Below are positions 52,664-62,496 of a DNA stretch of 64,000 bases, piece by piece (position 1 is the first letter of the stretch; each line of letters starts with the position of its first letter). A program made the position numbers and the translations under genes. Source of the stretch: Cyanidiococcus yangmingshanensis (Eukaryota; Rhodophyta; Bangiophyceae; Cyanidiales; Cyanidiaceae). The stretch lies in the NCBI GenBank assembly GCA_013995675.1, contig VWRR01000013.1, forward strand, positions 186,001 through 250,000, given 5' to 3'. Below the pieces are notes generated by a model, which worked only from the letters and a program-made list of their open reading frames with translations, was not told where the DNA came from and did not search any database.

Positions 52664-54346
52664 TCAGACCGCAGCACTGAGCTCCTCTGCGGGAGAGTCA
52701 GAGCCAGACTCCTTCTGTTCCATTTGCTGCGACTTTTGGTAACTCTTCAGCGTCGCAAGATCCTCCTCCAAACCGACATCATCCTCCGGGTACGCAGGTC
52801 CTCCGTGGTGCGAAGTATCATTTCCAAGAATTTCCTCCTCCGGCGAAATGCGCAGCAATCCAAGGAATTTCAGGATCAGGAAATAGCCACCAATGATCGT
52901 GCATACAAAGGACCAGATGTAGAGAATCTCGGTCAGCTGCGCCGCCAGTTGCTTGCCATAGCCGTAAAAAATACCACCAGAGCCATCTGATGGGCCGTAA
53001 ACCATCGCTACATAATCGGGCTTGGCGAAGAAACCCGGGATGAGGACACCCCAGGTGCCACCAAAGCCGTGGACTGCGATCGCACCCAAGGGGTCGTCAA
53101 TGCGCAAACGCTCTACCAACTTGTTGCCAAACACCCAGACAAAACCAGTGATAATCCCGCAACAAAGCGCCGAATACGTTGGAATCGTTGAGCACGGCGA
53201 CGTGATCACAACAGTTCCAGTCACAAACCCATTCACCATCGATGCGCAATCGAAGCACTTGTCCACAAACCGGCTAATCATGAGCGTGGTGATGCCGGCT
53301 GCTGCTGGCAACACCAGCGTATTCACTGCTGCTAGGGCTACCTGACCGGCTGTGGAATAGACCGTCGGCACACCGTTTCCATTAAAACCGCCATCCGAGT
53401 AGGACAGCGTGCCAAGCTGTGAGCCGGGGTTGAAGCCGAACCATCCGAACCAGAGCAGGAGGCCGCCCAAAACAATCAGGGATATGTTGTGACCTGGAAT
53501 AGGACGAATCTTCCCGTTCTCGTCAAAACGGCCGATACGCGGTCCAATGATAATGGCGGCGACGGTGGCCGCCGAGCCACCCGTAATATGCACGACACCA
53601 CTGCCAGCAAAGTCGATCGAACCGGCCGAACCGTATATGCCGAAACTGCCGATAATCGTGCCGCTAGAATCCGTGACTTTGTTGTAAAATACATTCAACC
53701 ATCCGTTATCGTCCCACATCGCATGCGAAATCGCAGGGTAAACAAAACCCATCATCAAACAGACGAAACCAATATAAGCGAACACGCGCACGCGCTCACA
53801 GATAGCACCAGCCACAATCGAAGCTGCCGTCAGGCAGAAAGTGAACTGGAACCACCAAATGAAATACGTCCAACCATTATTTGTTCCTGATGGCACACTA
53901 AGCCCAGACAGGTAGGTGAATGCATCTGCCGTCAGTGGTGACTGCATCTGTGCCAGTGCAAAGTGCTGAAAAGCGACAAACCCATTCGACTTTGTTTTGT
54001 AGATGGGAAGAAAAGGCCCCTCTGTCGTAAAATTGTCGGCCGTGAGCAACGACTGGTTGATCGGCGCAAACGCGAACCCGAACCCCAGCACGTAGTAAGC
54101 CACCCCTCCGACACACGCATCGCACAAGTTCAACACCAGTGCGTTCTTCGCGTTCTTGTTACGAACCGAACCCACCGTCAACATGGCAAAGCCAGCCTGC
54201 ATGCAAAACACAAGTGCTGCCGTGAGCAACAGAAACGCAGAGTTCACACCATCGACGATACTTGCCAACGCAAAGTACAGACTCTGGTCCGCAGCCGAGA
54301 TGGCCGCAGGTGCGCGCAGCGTGTAACGGTCCGCCAAATAGTGCAT
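52664..54346 (-). CDS. AMT1-type ammonium transporter
   Basis: This plasma-membrane channel-like transporter takes up ammonium. The 560 residues start at the ATG at 54346. About eleven helices are visible, including FLLLTAALVFCMQAGFAML (helix 1 of the core) and HNISLIVLGGLLLWFGWFGF. The pore twin-histidines are H253 (SGVVHITGG) and H426 (GAIAVHGFGGTWG), and the gate region FIWWFQFTF is present. The signature DFAGSGVVHITGG is nearly perfect. The cytoplasmic C-terminus (EEEILGNDTSHHGG) includes the region that in plants is controlled by Thr phosphorylation. It is uninterrupted and strongly conserved. It is divergent with the gene at 54608. Confidence 0.97.
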   Translation of the reverse strand: MHYLADRYTLRAPAAISAADQSLYFALASIVDGVNSAFLLLTAALVFCMQAGFAMLTVGSVRNKNAKNALVLNLCDACVGGVAYYVLGFGFAFAPINQSLLTADNFTTEGPFLPIYKTKSNGFVAFQHFALAQMQSPLTADAFTYLSGLSVPSGTNNGWTYFIWWFQFTFCLTAASIVAGAICERVRVFAYIGFVCLMMGFVYPAISHAMWDDNGWLNVFYNKVTDSSGTIIGSFGIYGSAGSIDFAGSGVVHITGGSAATVAAIIIGPRIGRFDENGKIRPIPGHNISLIVLGGLLLWFGWFGFNPGSQLGTLSYSDGGFNGNGVPTVYSTAGQVALAAVNTLVLPAAAGITTLMISRFVDKCFDCASMVNGFVTGTVVITSPCSTIPTYSALCCGIITGFVWVFGNKLVERLRIDDPLGAIAVHGFGGTWGVLIPGFFAKPDYVAMVYGPSDGSGGIFYGYGKQLAAQLTEILYIWSFVCTIIGGYFLILKFLGLLRISPEEEILGNDTSHHGGPAYPEDDVGLEEDLATLKSYQKSQQMEQKESGSDSPAEELSAAV

Positions 54347-54607
54347 CGCTCAAGAAATCGTTCCCACCCTCAAATGTGAAGGTAGCTTGCAATCACACTT
54401 GCTACAACAAGACTCGTATCGTATGTACTTGATACGAGGAACTGCTCCTTGATGATCGTTAACAACAGGAAGTACAATGAAGTAGACGCTCTGCATGACG
54501 AGCTCGCGCAGATCAGGCGCGTGGAGCGCCGCCGCCGCGCTCGTTACAACGGCCGGCCGTTGATCCCAACGGCTGAAATGAAACAAAAATGATTGAAATG
54601 ATACTCT
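54347..54607. promoter_or_regulatory. Short divergent promoter region (261 bp)
   Basis: This is the only sequence between the ammonium transporter start (-) and the start of the UBAC2/rhomboid-like gene (+). Both promoters must lie here or inside the genes; if the second gene starts at 54707, the region is 360 bp. No specific binding site is claimed. Confidence 0.5.
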
Positions 54608-55522
54608 ATGATTCATCCTTGTACCTGGAGGCTTTTCTGCGGCCTCGTGTGTTCATGGGCCTTCATTCGTCTGCTGTACAGCGCACTGGAAGGTCATGGG
54701 TGTATCATGTCGAACGAAAGGAAACCGCTTCAACCAGTTCCGAGACCAAGTCTGAACGGAGCACCGGTCACTGCAGTGCTTCTGGTGACGGCTCTGGTTG
54801 GAACACTGGCAATTTATGGCCTCGGTCTGCGTCACTGGGATACGGAGTTTTTTCCGCCTCCAGGGTTGGCGAGTGCGATACCTGCGCTACTTCGCTTTGT
54901 TCTTTGGATATTCGCGTTTCGTTATCCTGGGGAGGCGATTTGCGGAATGCTTATGTTGTACTATTTTCAGTTTCTGGAGAAACAGATGGGTACGCGCAAG
55001 TTTTTGCCGTTTGTAATAGTTACCACGTTTTTGGGACATAGTCTCCAGTTACTGTACGGGCGCGTTCTGCGTGAGATTCCCTTGACCAAGTCGGGCACGT
55101 ATGGGGTCGCGTTTGCGAGTCTGGCGCTACAGCAATATTTGGCCCCAGTGGTGGTGCACCGTCTCGCGGGGTTCTCAGTCACCCAGAAGCAGTTCACGTT
55201 CATGATGGGAGCTTTTTTGATTTTGAATGAGTTCTTGTTTGACCGTTTGTTTAATCACCCCGCTGATCTGCAATTGTTTGGGCGTAGTCGATTTAGTGTG
55301 TCAGGCCTTGTGGCGGCGCTTTGCGGTTACGTGGCGGGTGTGATCTACTTGTTGCCGATGCTGGGTCCGTTGGAGCGTTGGGTGGTCCTGCCATCTTCTC
55401 GGAACCCGCTCGTCGTCTGGGCGACGCTGACAGCCCACAAAGAGCTGGAGACGGTGCCGTATCACTTGCGGCCTGAACATATGCGGCTCCTAGCTGCTGC
55501 ATATAATCCGGCAAACTGGTGA
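54608..55522 (+). CDS. UBAC2/Dsc2-type rhomboid-like membrane protein
   Basis: The first ATG (54608) gives 304 residues. The second, at 54707 (MSNERKPLQPVPRP), gives 271 and better matches the start of the family. Helices include AVLLVTALVGTLAIYGLGL, CGMLMLYYFQFLEKQMGTRK, FVIVTTFLGHSLQLL, FTFMMGAFLILNEFLF and VSGLVAALCGYVAGVIYLL. The motif FQFLEKQMGTRKF corresponds to the family's E-R-x-x-G-S-x-K turn, with an aromatic YGVAF stretch after it. The rhomboid catalytic Ser-His pair is not evident, so it is probably a pseudoprotease of the ER/Golgi quality-control type. No UBA domain follows; the end is AAAYNPANW. Confidence 0.72.
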   Translation: MIHPCTWRLFCGLVCSWAFIRLLYSALEGHGCIMSNERKPLQPVPRPSLNGAPVTAVLLVTALVGTLAIYGLGLRHWDTEFFPPPGLASAIPALLRFVLWIFAFRYPGEAICGMLMLYYFQFLEKQMGTRKFLPFVIVTTFLGHSLQLLYGRVLREIPLTKSGTYGVAFASLALQQYLAPVVVHRLAGFSVTQKQFTFMMGAFLILNEFLFDRLFNHPADLQLFGRSRFSVSGLVAALCGYVAGVIYLLPMLGPLERWVVLPSSRNPLVVWATLTAHKELETVPYHLRPEHMRLLAAAYNPANW

Positions 55523-56140
55523 GCTGGACATGACACGTGCTGCAGGGATGGTGCAGCGGCACTCGAAACCGAGGGACTCGTATGAAAAGCGCTCATCCTG
55601 GGCGAGCGAGAAAGCTGCATATTTCGACATCTGTAGGCGTTTCTTTTTCGGTAGGAATGAGGTGGGCCGTGAACCTACAACGACGCGTATCGCGAATTCG
55701 AGGTCGCCAGAAATACCTCTCTGGGGCATTGCTCATTCCGAGTTGGGATACAAGCGATTCCAGTCACTGCACGACGTCTCCGGAACCACGCGTCTTGAAC
55801 AGGTGCCCGCCACTTGTCGCATCGTATTGGTAAGCGACGCCGTTGCCATGTTTCGTCTCTGCTGCCGCCGATGATGCATGGATCATTGCCGAGTCAGAAA
55901 GAAACGCTGCCTGGAATCACGACGATTCCGCTGATGCAGATGCCAGGACGAGCCACGCATTGGTTCAGGAAACGTCGCCATGGTGCACTGGTTGCCGCGA
56001 AAGGTAAACTGCTGCCGACCTGGGCTTTAGGGATACAACCAATTTAGAGCAGCATGATCGAATGGCGCGAGCCAGTCTAGCGTGCTCACTCGGTACGGAG
56101 AACCGAGAGCTTGGGCCATTCGATTCAGTAAAGAAAGGGT
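55523..56140. other. Convergent spacer with no supported gene
   Basis: Plus-strand frames at 55530-55874 and 55814-56047 are Arg-rich and lack domains. Nothing else is recognised. Confidence 0.4.
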
Positions 56141-57382
56141 CTAGTGCAATGAACCTCCATAGTAGGCGAAGAGACGCGACCCTCGAATCTGGGACTTTCG
56201 AAACGCTCCCCGTATTTGCTGAGAGACGCTGCGAACGCGTCCGCTCAACATCACCGTGCCGAAGAAAATTGCTTTGCGTACATTGGCTCGCCGACGGGAT
56301 ACCGCAAAAACTGTACCGTAGCGCTCCAGGGGAATGCTGAACGCCGCCGCATACACCACACTGCGAATGACGGTGCGTATTCCCTGGGTGAACGAGAGAT
56401 ACAGCGGCCACCGATGAATCTTAAAGAGATCGCTCAATACTTCGGCGCGGAAGAAGGAGAGTATCAACGCCAGCAAGGTCGCAAGGCGATACAAAGGCGT
56501 GCCAAATTTCAAGAAGAAGCGATAAATCACAGCCAAACGCAGCATACGATAGCTCACAGTGAAGGCGGCGGAACGCCAGGTACGCAAATGGGTCCAGTGG
56601 AATCGCGGCATCTGATAGAGGGCAGGTTTTCCAGCTATAATGCGACGCCGTTGCAAATACCACAGCATGTAACTTCCGCATCCGCATGGAATGAGATATT
56701 CGAGGATTTTGCGGCGACATGATAGTCTGCCGGGAGGTACCAGCTCGTCGAGCAGCGCCTCGACAGCTAGCTTGACCGTTCGGCCAAGGTCCCGATGGCC
56801 CCCAAAGCATAACGATTCATAGAGGCAATAGACCAAACTACGAACGACCGTTCGCGCAGCTGTCGATGGCGCCAGCGCTCGTCGACGCCAGATATAGAGC
56901 CAACGTTGCGGCCATGTCGTCTCGAAGCGTGAGGTCTCTGACGCAGCTTTCGTGTACGCTGCTCTGTCCGCGCTGTGCTCGGGCGACACGAGCACGGTCT
57001 GCGTACGCCAACGATCAAGTGATTCGTTTCTATTGGCGTTGATAGGTGACGATCTCGTCCAATATTTTCCGCGCTCGGATGGTAAAGCCGCTGCGTCTCT
57101 CGGATGTAGCGGTGCGCCCACGGCACGATTCGTTTCCTCTTCCGCACCGTGAAGCAGGTGATTTTGTGTTTCGCTTGAAGCACGTTCCAGGCTAGCAACG
57201 CTTCTATCATCATCCATGGTCGTCGGAGCGCTTTCCCTCCTCGCTTGAGGCACCGTCGATGAAGGGCTCCCTGATGGCTCCACGTTCTGGAGCGTCAACA
57301 ATTGTCGGAAACGATGGAGCGCCTCCTGGCGAGCGCTCTGGGACTGTGACGCCTGCCGACGACACCCATGAAGTGAATCCAT
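56141..57382 (-). CDS. Multi-helix membrane protein of unknown function
   Basis: This encodes 413 residues from the ATG at 57382. Residues 1 to about 160 are polar and Ser/Arg/Glu-rich. The remainder has basic, partly hydrophobic helices: ARTVVRSLVYCLYESLCFGG, ILEYLIPCGCGSYMLWYLQ, YRLATLLALILSFFRAEVL and IRTVIRSVVYAAAFSIPLE. Paired Arg/Lys around each helix suggest a re-entrant or shallow membrane protein. I do not recognise the family; a peroxisomal or ER-shaping protein of the Pex11 or TMEM135 kind is a loose possibility. Its start lies only 14 bp downstream of the stop of the next gene on the same strand. Confidence 0.65.
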   Translation of the reverse strand: MDSLHGCRRQASQSQSARQEALHRFRQLLTLQNVEPSGSPSSTVPQARRESAPTTMDDDRSVASLERASSETQNHLLHGAEEETNRAVGAPLHPRDAAALPSERGKYWTRSSPINANRNESLDRWRTQTVLVSPEHSADRAAYTKAASETSRFETTWPQRWLYIWRRRALAPSTAARTVVRSLVYCLYESLCFGGHRDLGRTVKLAVEALLDELVPPGRLSCRRKILEYLIPCGCGSYMLWYLQRRRIIAGKPALYQMPRFHWTHLRTWRSAAFTVSYRMLRLAVIYRFFLKFGTPLYRLATLLALILSFFRAEVLSDLFKIHRWPLYLSFTQGIRTVIRSVVYAAAFSIPLERYGTVFAVSRRRANVRKAIFFGTVMLSGRVRSVSQQIRGAFRKSQIRGSRLFAYYGGSLH

Positions 57383-57396
57383 GGAGTTGCTACGTT

Positions 57397-58292
57397 TCAG
57401 AGGACGCTCGGGAATCCCTCGGTGTGCCTGTAGAAGCGAGGGTTGTGACTCGAGCGCTCCGAACTCAACTCCTCCAGCGGGTGGCTTGGAATGATATCGA
57501 TCATGGGGGATATTCTAGCACCAGTCACGGATCCTGCTGGCACGTTCGGACGTCCCCAGCGCTGTCGCAGTAAAGCAACCCTGCCCAGTTCGTGCGTCAC
57601 TTCGTCCAGCAGCACTCGTGAAAGCGTCTCACCTAGGTGTGGTAGCAAGTTTAAAAGGAAGCTGGCCGGCGCCCCAGCAGGCCACTGCACTCGGTCTTCG
57701 CGGACAATTCAGTCCAGCCAGGAACCGAGTGTGTTCGTTGCAACCACTCTTGCGGAGCGCTCGAGTCCGAGAGGAGTACTGCGAGTTCTCGCCAGCAAAG
57801 TCGTCGCTGGCAGACCCTCGAGGCAGCTTAGCGAAACGCTCCGCCGTAACGCATGCGTCTCTCTTCGATCATCAAATGAATAGCTAGTCCATGAAGTAGC
57901 TCGGCTGATGCTTTTCGCCTCATTCGAATCCTATGCGAACTCGTTTCGATAGGGACTTTCTGAGTCCGCGCAGCATGGCTGGGTTGCGGCTTGGAGTCGT
58001 TTCCAGCTTGGTCACGACAAGCTCCGGCTCCCAGCCCTGGCAGTACCTTGCCCCGCTTCCCACTCATAAAGCGTGCAACAGTCGCCGCCGCCACCACCAC
58101 CACCAACGCCACTGTCCTGAACAGCACGTTATCGGCCAGAGAGGGCTGAAGCACTCGACCAGCAGCGGAAGCGTCTGCAACAGCGGACACAGCGGTTGCG
58201 CACTGGACCGGCGCCTGCAGCGGCGGGGAACAATCCGCACATTCGCCCGCCTTGATGGGTGACGGATCGGATCGGACCACACGAATGGTCAT
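57397..58292 (-). CDS. Unknown single-helix membrane protein, reading frame interrupted
   Basis: From an ATG at 58292 a frame with one membrane helix (TVALVVVVAAATVARFM) and a basic region runs to a stop at 57828. Downstream, another frame (57690 to 57397) is clearly protein-like (FLLNLLPHLGETLSRVLL, EVTHELGRVALLRQRWG). The same frame is open further upstream to about 57855 except for one TGA at 57709-57711. I read this as one gene with at least one indel, but I cannot place the joins. An N-terminal anchor plus soluble domain is suggested; no family is recognised. Two independent genes remain possible. Confidence 0.4.
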
Positions 58293-59430
58293 CGACGCTA
58301 GCTGCTCGTGGTATTTGCATGGCAAGCGAGGATGGCGTTGATCAAACTGCTGGTCCTCGAGTTTCGGTGCGAATTATGAGCATGTTTGCTGGGGAGCAGC
58401 CGAGGTGCTTTCGGGCGATACTGGGAATGCGTCGCGGAGGACGAACGACAACTTTTGCTGACGCTGGCATGCCCCTGGATATCTGATTCTGTCCGATTTC
58501 GAGTTTGTTTCTGCAGGCGTCGCTTCTCTCAGCAAACTCAAAGTATCATGTGTAGTGGATTTGGGAATATTTCATTCAGCACTGGGGCTTGGTGCGGATC
58601 AGCAAGCTCGATCGTAACCAGGGAAGCTCCGGCGTTCGTGTCCTCGGCTGACGTCTCTCCATAAGACTCATCCGGTGATGATGGAAATTTACGGAGCGCA
58701 GATCAGGAATCCGTGCTGCTCTGGGAATGCTCATTCCAAGCAGAGAGTTGCGGTGAAAAATCGGATGCTCGTCCTTGATTTTCGTGCAGGAGGCATGCAT
58801 CGGAACGGAATCAGCGCGAGTCGACAGACGCGGTTGGCGATTCGATGGATGCAGCACTGGGTGCCGAATCATCAAGACCGTCGACCCCATACAACTGAAA
58901 AACTGTTCTGGTTAGGAACGCTTAACAGGACGATGAACCCCTTTTTCCGTTGGAGGAACGCTTACCGACGATGCGCTCATCTTGTCCAAATGCCGATCCA
59001 AACGATGGCTTGAACGCTTCGAACTGATGCCGAAACCCAGACCACTCCAGTCGGCAGCAACCAGAACTGCTTCCTCGAGGATGAAATGGTCAGCATGTTT
59101 CGCGCATCGAATTGATCGCGAGCTGCACTCAGCTTCCGAGCACGAACAGACCGTATCTACCATTGAGGTCCGCAGCTGCTCGACACCCGCAGGGGCGTTC
59201 GCAAGCCATCAAGTACATTAATGACCCTAACTGTTCTGGTTGTACTGATTCGAACGCAGGCGAAGGGGTGGCCGGATTTTGCGCGGCACCGATCCGTCGC
59301 GCCTGCGGAGGTGCCACTGGCCAGATTCAAACAGGCCGACGTGTGGACGCTGTACCCAGTGAAGCGCCTCTCAGTAAACGTGATAGGGCGCTAGAGCTTT
59401 TGACGATGAGGACATTGAACGGTCGGTTCG
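58293..59430. other. Divergent spacer with no supported gene
   Basis: It should contain promoters of the minus-strand gene ending its 5' side here and of the RAD17-like gene. Frames at 58675-59013 (+), 58576-58890 (-) and 59112-59441 (+) have no recognised domain. Confidence 0.4.
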
Positions 59431-61626
59431 ATGGTTCGTAAGAAGTTCATCAGGGTTCGTCGACCAGCGTTTTATGATGAACATGCAACTGGAGAGCGAT
59501 CACGAGTTCCAAGGCGACGCGTGGTGTCGGGAACGGCCCCGAATCGGTCGGTGTGCTTCCAGTGTAGCGAAACTGATGCTGATGAGAAAACGTTGAAGAG
59601 AGATGTGAGGAGCTTGCTTTGGTGTGATGCTTTCCGTCCTTGCCGAGTGGAAGAACTGGTTATTGCACCAAGAAAGCGGGTGGAGATAGAGTCATGGCTA
59701 TCGAGCTGCTTTGAGGCGAGTGCAGATCGCTTGGAACACAAGTTCGCGAGACCGCCACAAGTGGGGATTCTTTGGGGCCCTAGTGGTGCTGGCGCCTCAA
59801 CAGCTATAGAACTGCTTGCGAAGGAGCGCTTTCATGCTACCGTCGTGTCGTGGTCTACTGTAGACCGCTGCTTTGACGCTGAAACTGGCTACGCGACAGT
59901 GATGGAAAGCTTTTTCCAGTTCCTGATTGCACTGAGTTACGCGCCATCTTTGCAGCCTGCTTCGGCCATTTCGTCACCAAGTTCGATCGAGACGACAGCC
60001 GCCCGCTCGTCCGAGTCGACCGAACGCCTAGCGAAACGAGGTCACGAGACTGGCTCCACTAGATGGCTAGCGATCGTGGAGGATTTTCCCGTCGGCGCAA
60101 ACGAGCATGAGGAATGGGCCGATCGTTCGCTGCAAACGTATTTGCTTGAGCTCCTCTATCAGCTGGCCATGCCGCTGGTGTGGATCATGCCCAGTGATCC
60201 GCAATGGCGAGCACGTCAGCTACGCTTCCTCTTCGGGATGCAGGCGAAAATCCCGAACCAATTACCCCCATGGGTGCGGGCTATTGAGCTTAGACCAGCA
60301 ACAGAAAATCGTATTCAGAAGGTTTTGCTGCAGATTAGCCAGGAGCTGGTGGTCGCGTCCATTGAATCGGATGACGCTAAGGCGAGTTCGGTGAAGCGGT
60401 TGGCTCGGGAGCTCGCTCGTCGTTCATCTGGTGATGTTCGTCAGGCCATTCAGATGATGCAGTTTTGCTTGATGGGTCAGTCTACTGTATCGCAAGATGC
60501 TGCTCATTGGGGTCGAAAACGAACTCGTATTTCGGTAGGGCCCACTTTTTGGGGTGCGCTGCTACCTCACCTTGAAGAAAATCCCAGTATCGGCTTCTGC
60601 CACTCCATTGCCAGAATTCTGTACGACAAGCATCAGGAGGAAGAATGGCGATCGACAGACGAGCGACAGTCTCCGGCGAGTCGTGTGACACTGCCCACCA
60701 CGGCGTCTGCATGCGCGTTTTTCCTTGCCGCACTGCACGAAAATTTTTTGGATCACTTTGTAAGCATAGAGGATGCGACTGATGCATTGGCAGACTTTAG
60801 CATTGCAGATCTCATGCAGCGCGACGGACGCGATGCATCTGCTGAAATAGCTGTCCAGGTGGCTGTTTGCGGGGTAAGATGCGCCAATCGTTGTCACGCG
60901 CCAGCCGCATACCGACCCGTTCGTCTGCCAACCAACCGGAGTTTATCGTGTTCTGCAGGACGCTTTACAGCTCGGGAGCGAAGACGTATGAGTGATCGCT
61001 GCGAGGGAATACCCTCAGCACAGCTGGCGAGGCGGGACACTTGCTCCATGGAGCGCGAGCGGTGGATGGCATCTTCTCTGGGACAACCGAGCGATACCTT
61101 TGCATGGGGACTCGAACAAGATGCACTCCCTCATGACCGGATCCAAGACGATGATGAAGACTCGACGTCTGGAGCAACGAAGGAAGCGTCTATGGGCGAA
61201 GCGTGTCGGATCCCATCGTCTCGAGCCAGCGATTCGAATGCTGCATCCACTTGTTTGGATTCAAGTCGTTCGAGGAGGCAGCGCCTGGCTGTACGTATCG
61301 TTGGCGAAAACGTTTCCGCATCGAAACACTGTCAGATAATTGAGCAAAATCCTCTGCAACGAGAAACGCTCGGTTCATTAGCGCGAAGCTCTTCCAATGA
61401 ATCTTGTTTCGTTGGATCATCCAGCGAAATTGTTCAAAATCTCCGAGGGACTGAACGTCGAACTACAAGCAACACATTGAGAGATATCGCAAAACCGCAG
61501 TGGAAGGTCTTTACATGGACCGCTGGGCGCCGACTTGTTTGTTCGACCAGGCTTGACATTCATGGAGTCAGTCTCGGATATCGAGCCTCTCGACGGTATG
61601 TTGCACGTACTTTTGGATGCATATGA
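59431..61626 (+). CDS. RAD17/Rad24-like checkpoint clamp loader with atypical Walker A
   Basis: RAD17 replaces the large RFC subunit and loads the 9-1-1 clamp at damaged DNA. The 731 residues start at an ATG. Family features are LWCDAFRPCRVEELVIAPRK, the Walker A region GILWGPSGAGASTAIELLAK (about 109-128), Walker B-like WLAIVEDFPV and SGDVRQAIQMMQF (sensor region). IARILYDK, then HENFLDHFVSIEDATDALAD and FSIADLM also match RAD17, not RFC1-5. The Walker A lysine is absent: GAGAS replaces GxGK(T/S). The last 230 or so residues are polar and unlike the conserved C-terminus, so a disordered tail or a late frame error is possible. Family confidence is good. Confidence 0.83.
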   Translation: MVRKKFIRVRRPAFYDEHATGERSRVPRRRVVSGTAPNRSVCFQCSETDADEKTLKRDVRSLLWCDAFRPCRVEELVIAPRKRVEIESWLSSCFEASADRLEHKFARPPQVGILWGPSGAGASTAIELLAKERFHATVVSWSTVDRCFDAETGYATVMESFFQFLIALSYAPSLQPASAISSPSSIETTAARSSESTERLAKRGHETGSTRWLAIVEDFPVGANEHEEWADRSLQTYLLELLYQLAMPLVWIMPSDPQWRARQLRFLFGMQAKIPNQLPPWVRAIELRPATENRIQKVLLQISQELVVASIESDDAKASSVKRLARELARRSSGDVRQAIQMMQFCLMGQSTVSQDAAHWGRKRTRISVGPTFWGALLPHLEENPSIGFCHSIARILYDKHQEEEWRSTDERQSPASRVTLPTTASACAFFLAALHENFLDHFVSIEDATDALADFSIADLMQRDGRDASAEIAVQVAVCGVRCANRCHAPAAYRPVRLPTNRSLSCSAGRFTARERRRMSDRCEGIPSAQLARRDTCSMERERWMASSLGQPSDTFAWGLEQDALPHDRIQDDDEDSTSGATKEASMGEACRIPSSRASDSNAASTCLDSSRSRRQRLAVRIVGENVSASKHCQIIEQNPLQRETLGSLARSSSNESCFVGSSSEIVQNLRGTERRTTSNTLRDIAKPQWKVFTWTAGRRLVCSTRLDIHGVSLGYRASRRYVARTFGCI

Positions 61627-62496
61627 GTCATGCGCGGACCGTCTGTTTCCAACGTGAGAACATTCACGGCGAGGACTTGTCATCATTCGAATGCGGCCGC
61701 TTCGAGACCTCAAATGCATACGCTGATCAAGTTCCCTGGTTCAGGGAAACCGCCACACATCGATGCATGAGGTTGCGGACGCGGTGTCCAGCGAACGCGT
61801 CTGCCGTACCGATGAATCCATGAATATCGGCGAATGCGGTTTCATGGTTCAGTCACAGCTCTTGCCATCGTCCGAGAGTACCAGGGAAGCACGCACCGGT
61901 TCAGTGGGTCTGTAGCCTCACTTTGAGAACCTAAAAACATCGAGCGAGACCGTTGTTTGTGTGCGTTCGTGCGTGTACAACCTTTCTGAGGTCTCCTCGT
62001 TTGTTCGGCTCCTCGTCGGTCTCGTTGAATACAATCTTTTCGCCATGAGGTGTACGAAGGAGTTGATCTTGGGGCACCATCTCGTGATGGATGCAGCCTC
62101 CAATCGTCGACATCTAGATGTAGATCAAGTTTCTTTACCGCAAAGATAGACATTAACTACATCGTTCTGTGACTCGACAAGCGCGCCATGACCGACACAA
62201 GACCAAAACCCGCGTACGACATTCAAGTCACCGACTCTGTCGTGCGCCCTGGTAGTGATTACGACCGCTGCCGCAAAGTTTAGGTCATCGCTCACAGGCT
62301 TGGTTTGCAGCGGTGGCGACGCAGGTGCGCCTCAAGTAAGCGGAACGACGGACAGAAACGCCTTGGTCGAAAACAACAATTACCTCGCCATAAACATAAT
62401 CTCGGGTCCAGCTCGCGGGTTTTACACAAGGCCCCGGAACTTCAACCGCGTGTAGGACACCGGGCGCGAGCCCGCAACCCATTCGGCTCACCAGAA
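61627..62496. other. Convergent spacer with no supported gene
   Basis: It holds 3' flanks of RAD17-like (+) and EBP (-). Short frames at 61842-62153 (-) and 62255-62592 (+) show no domain. No repeat or RNA gene was found. Confidence 0.45.

Noticed and set aside
57709-57711. In-frame TGA as a selenocysteine codon
   Set aside because: An SBP2-like gene is nearby, but the next gene begins 14 bp after this frame's stop, leaving no space for a downstream SECIS. The surrounding residues match no selenoprotein.
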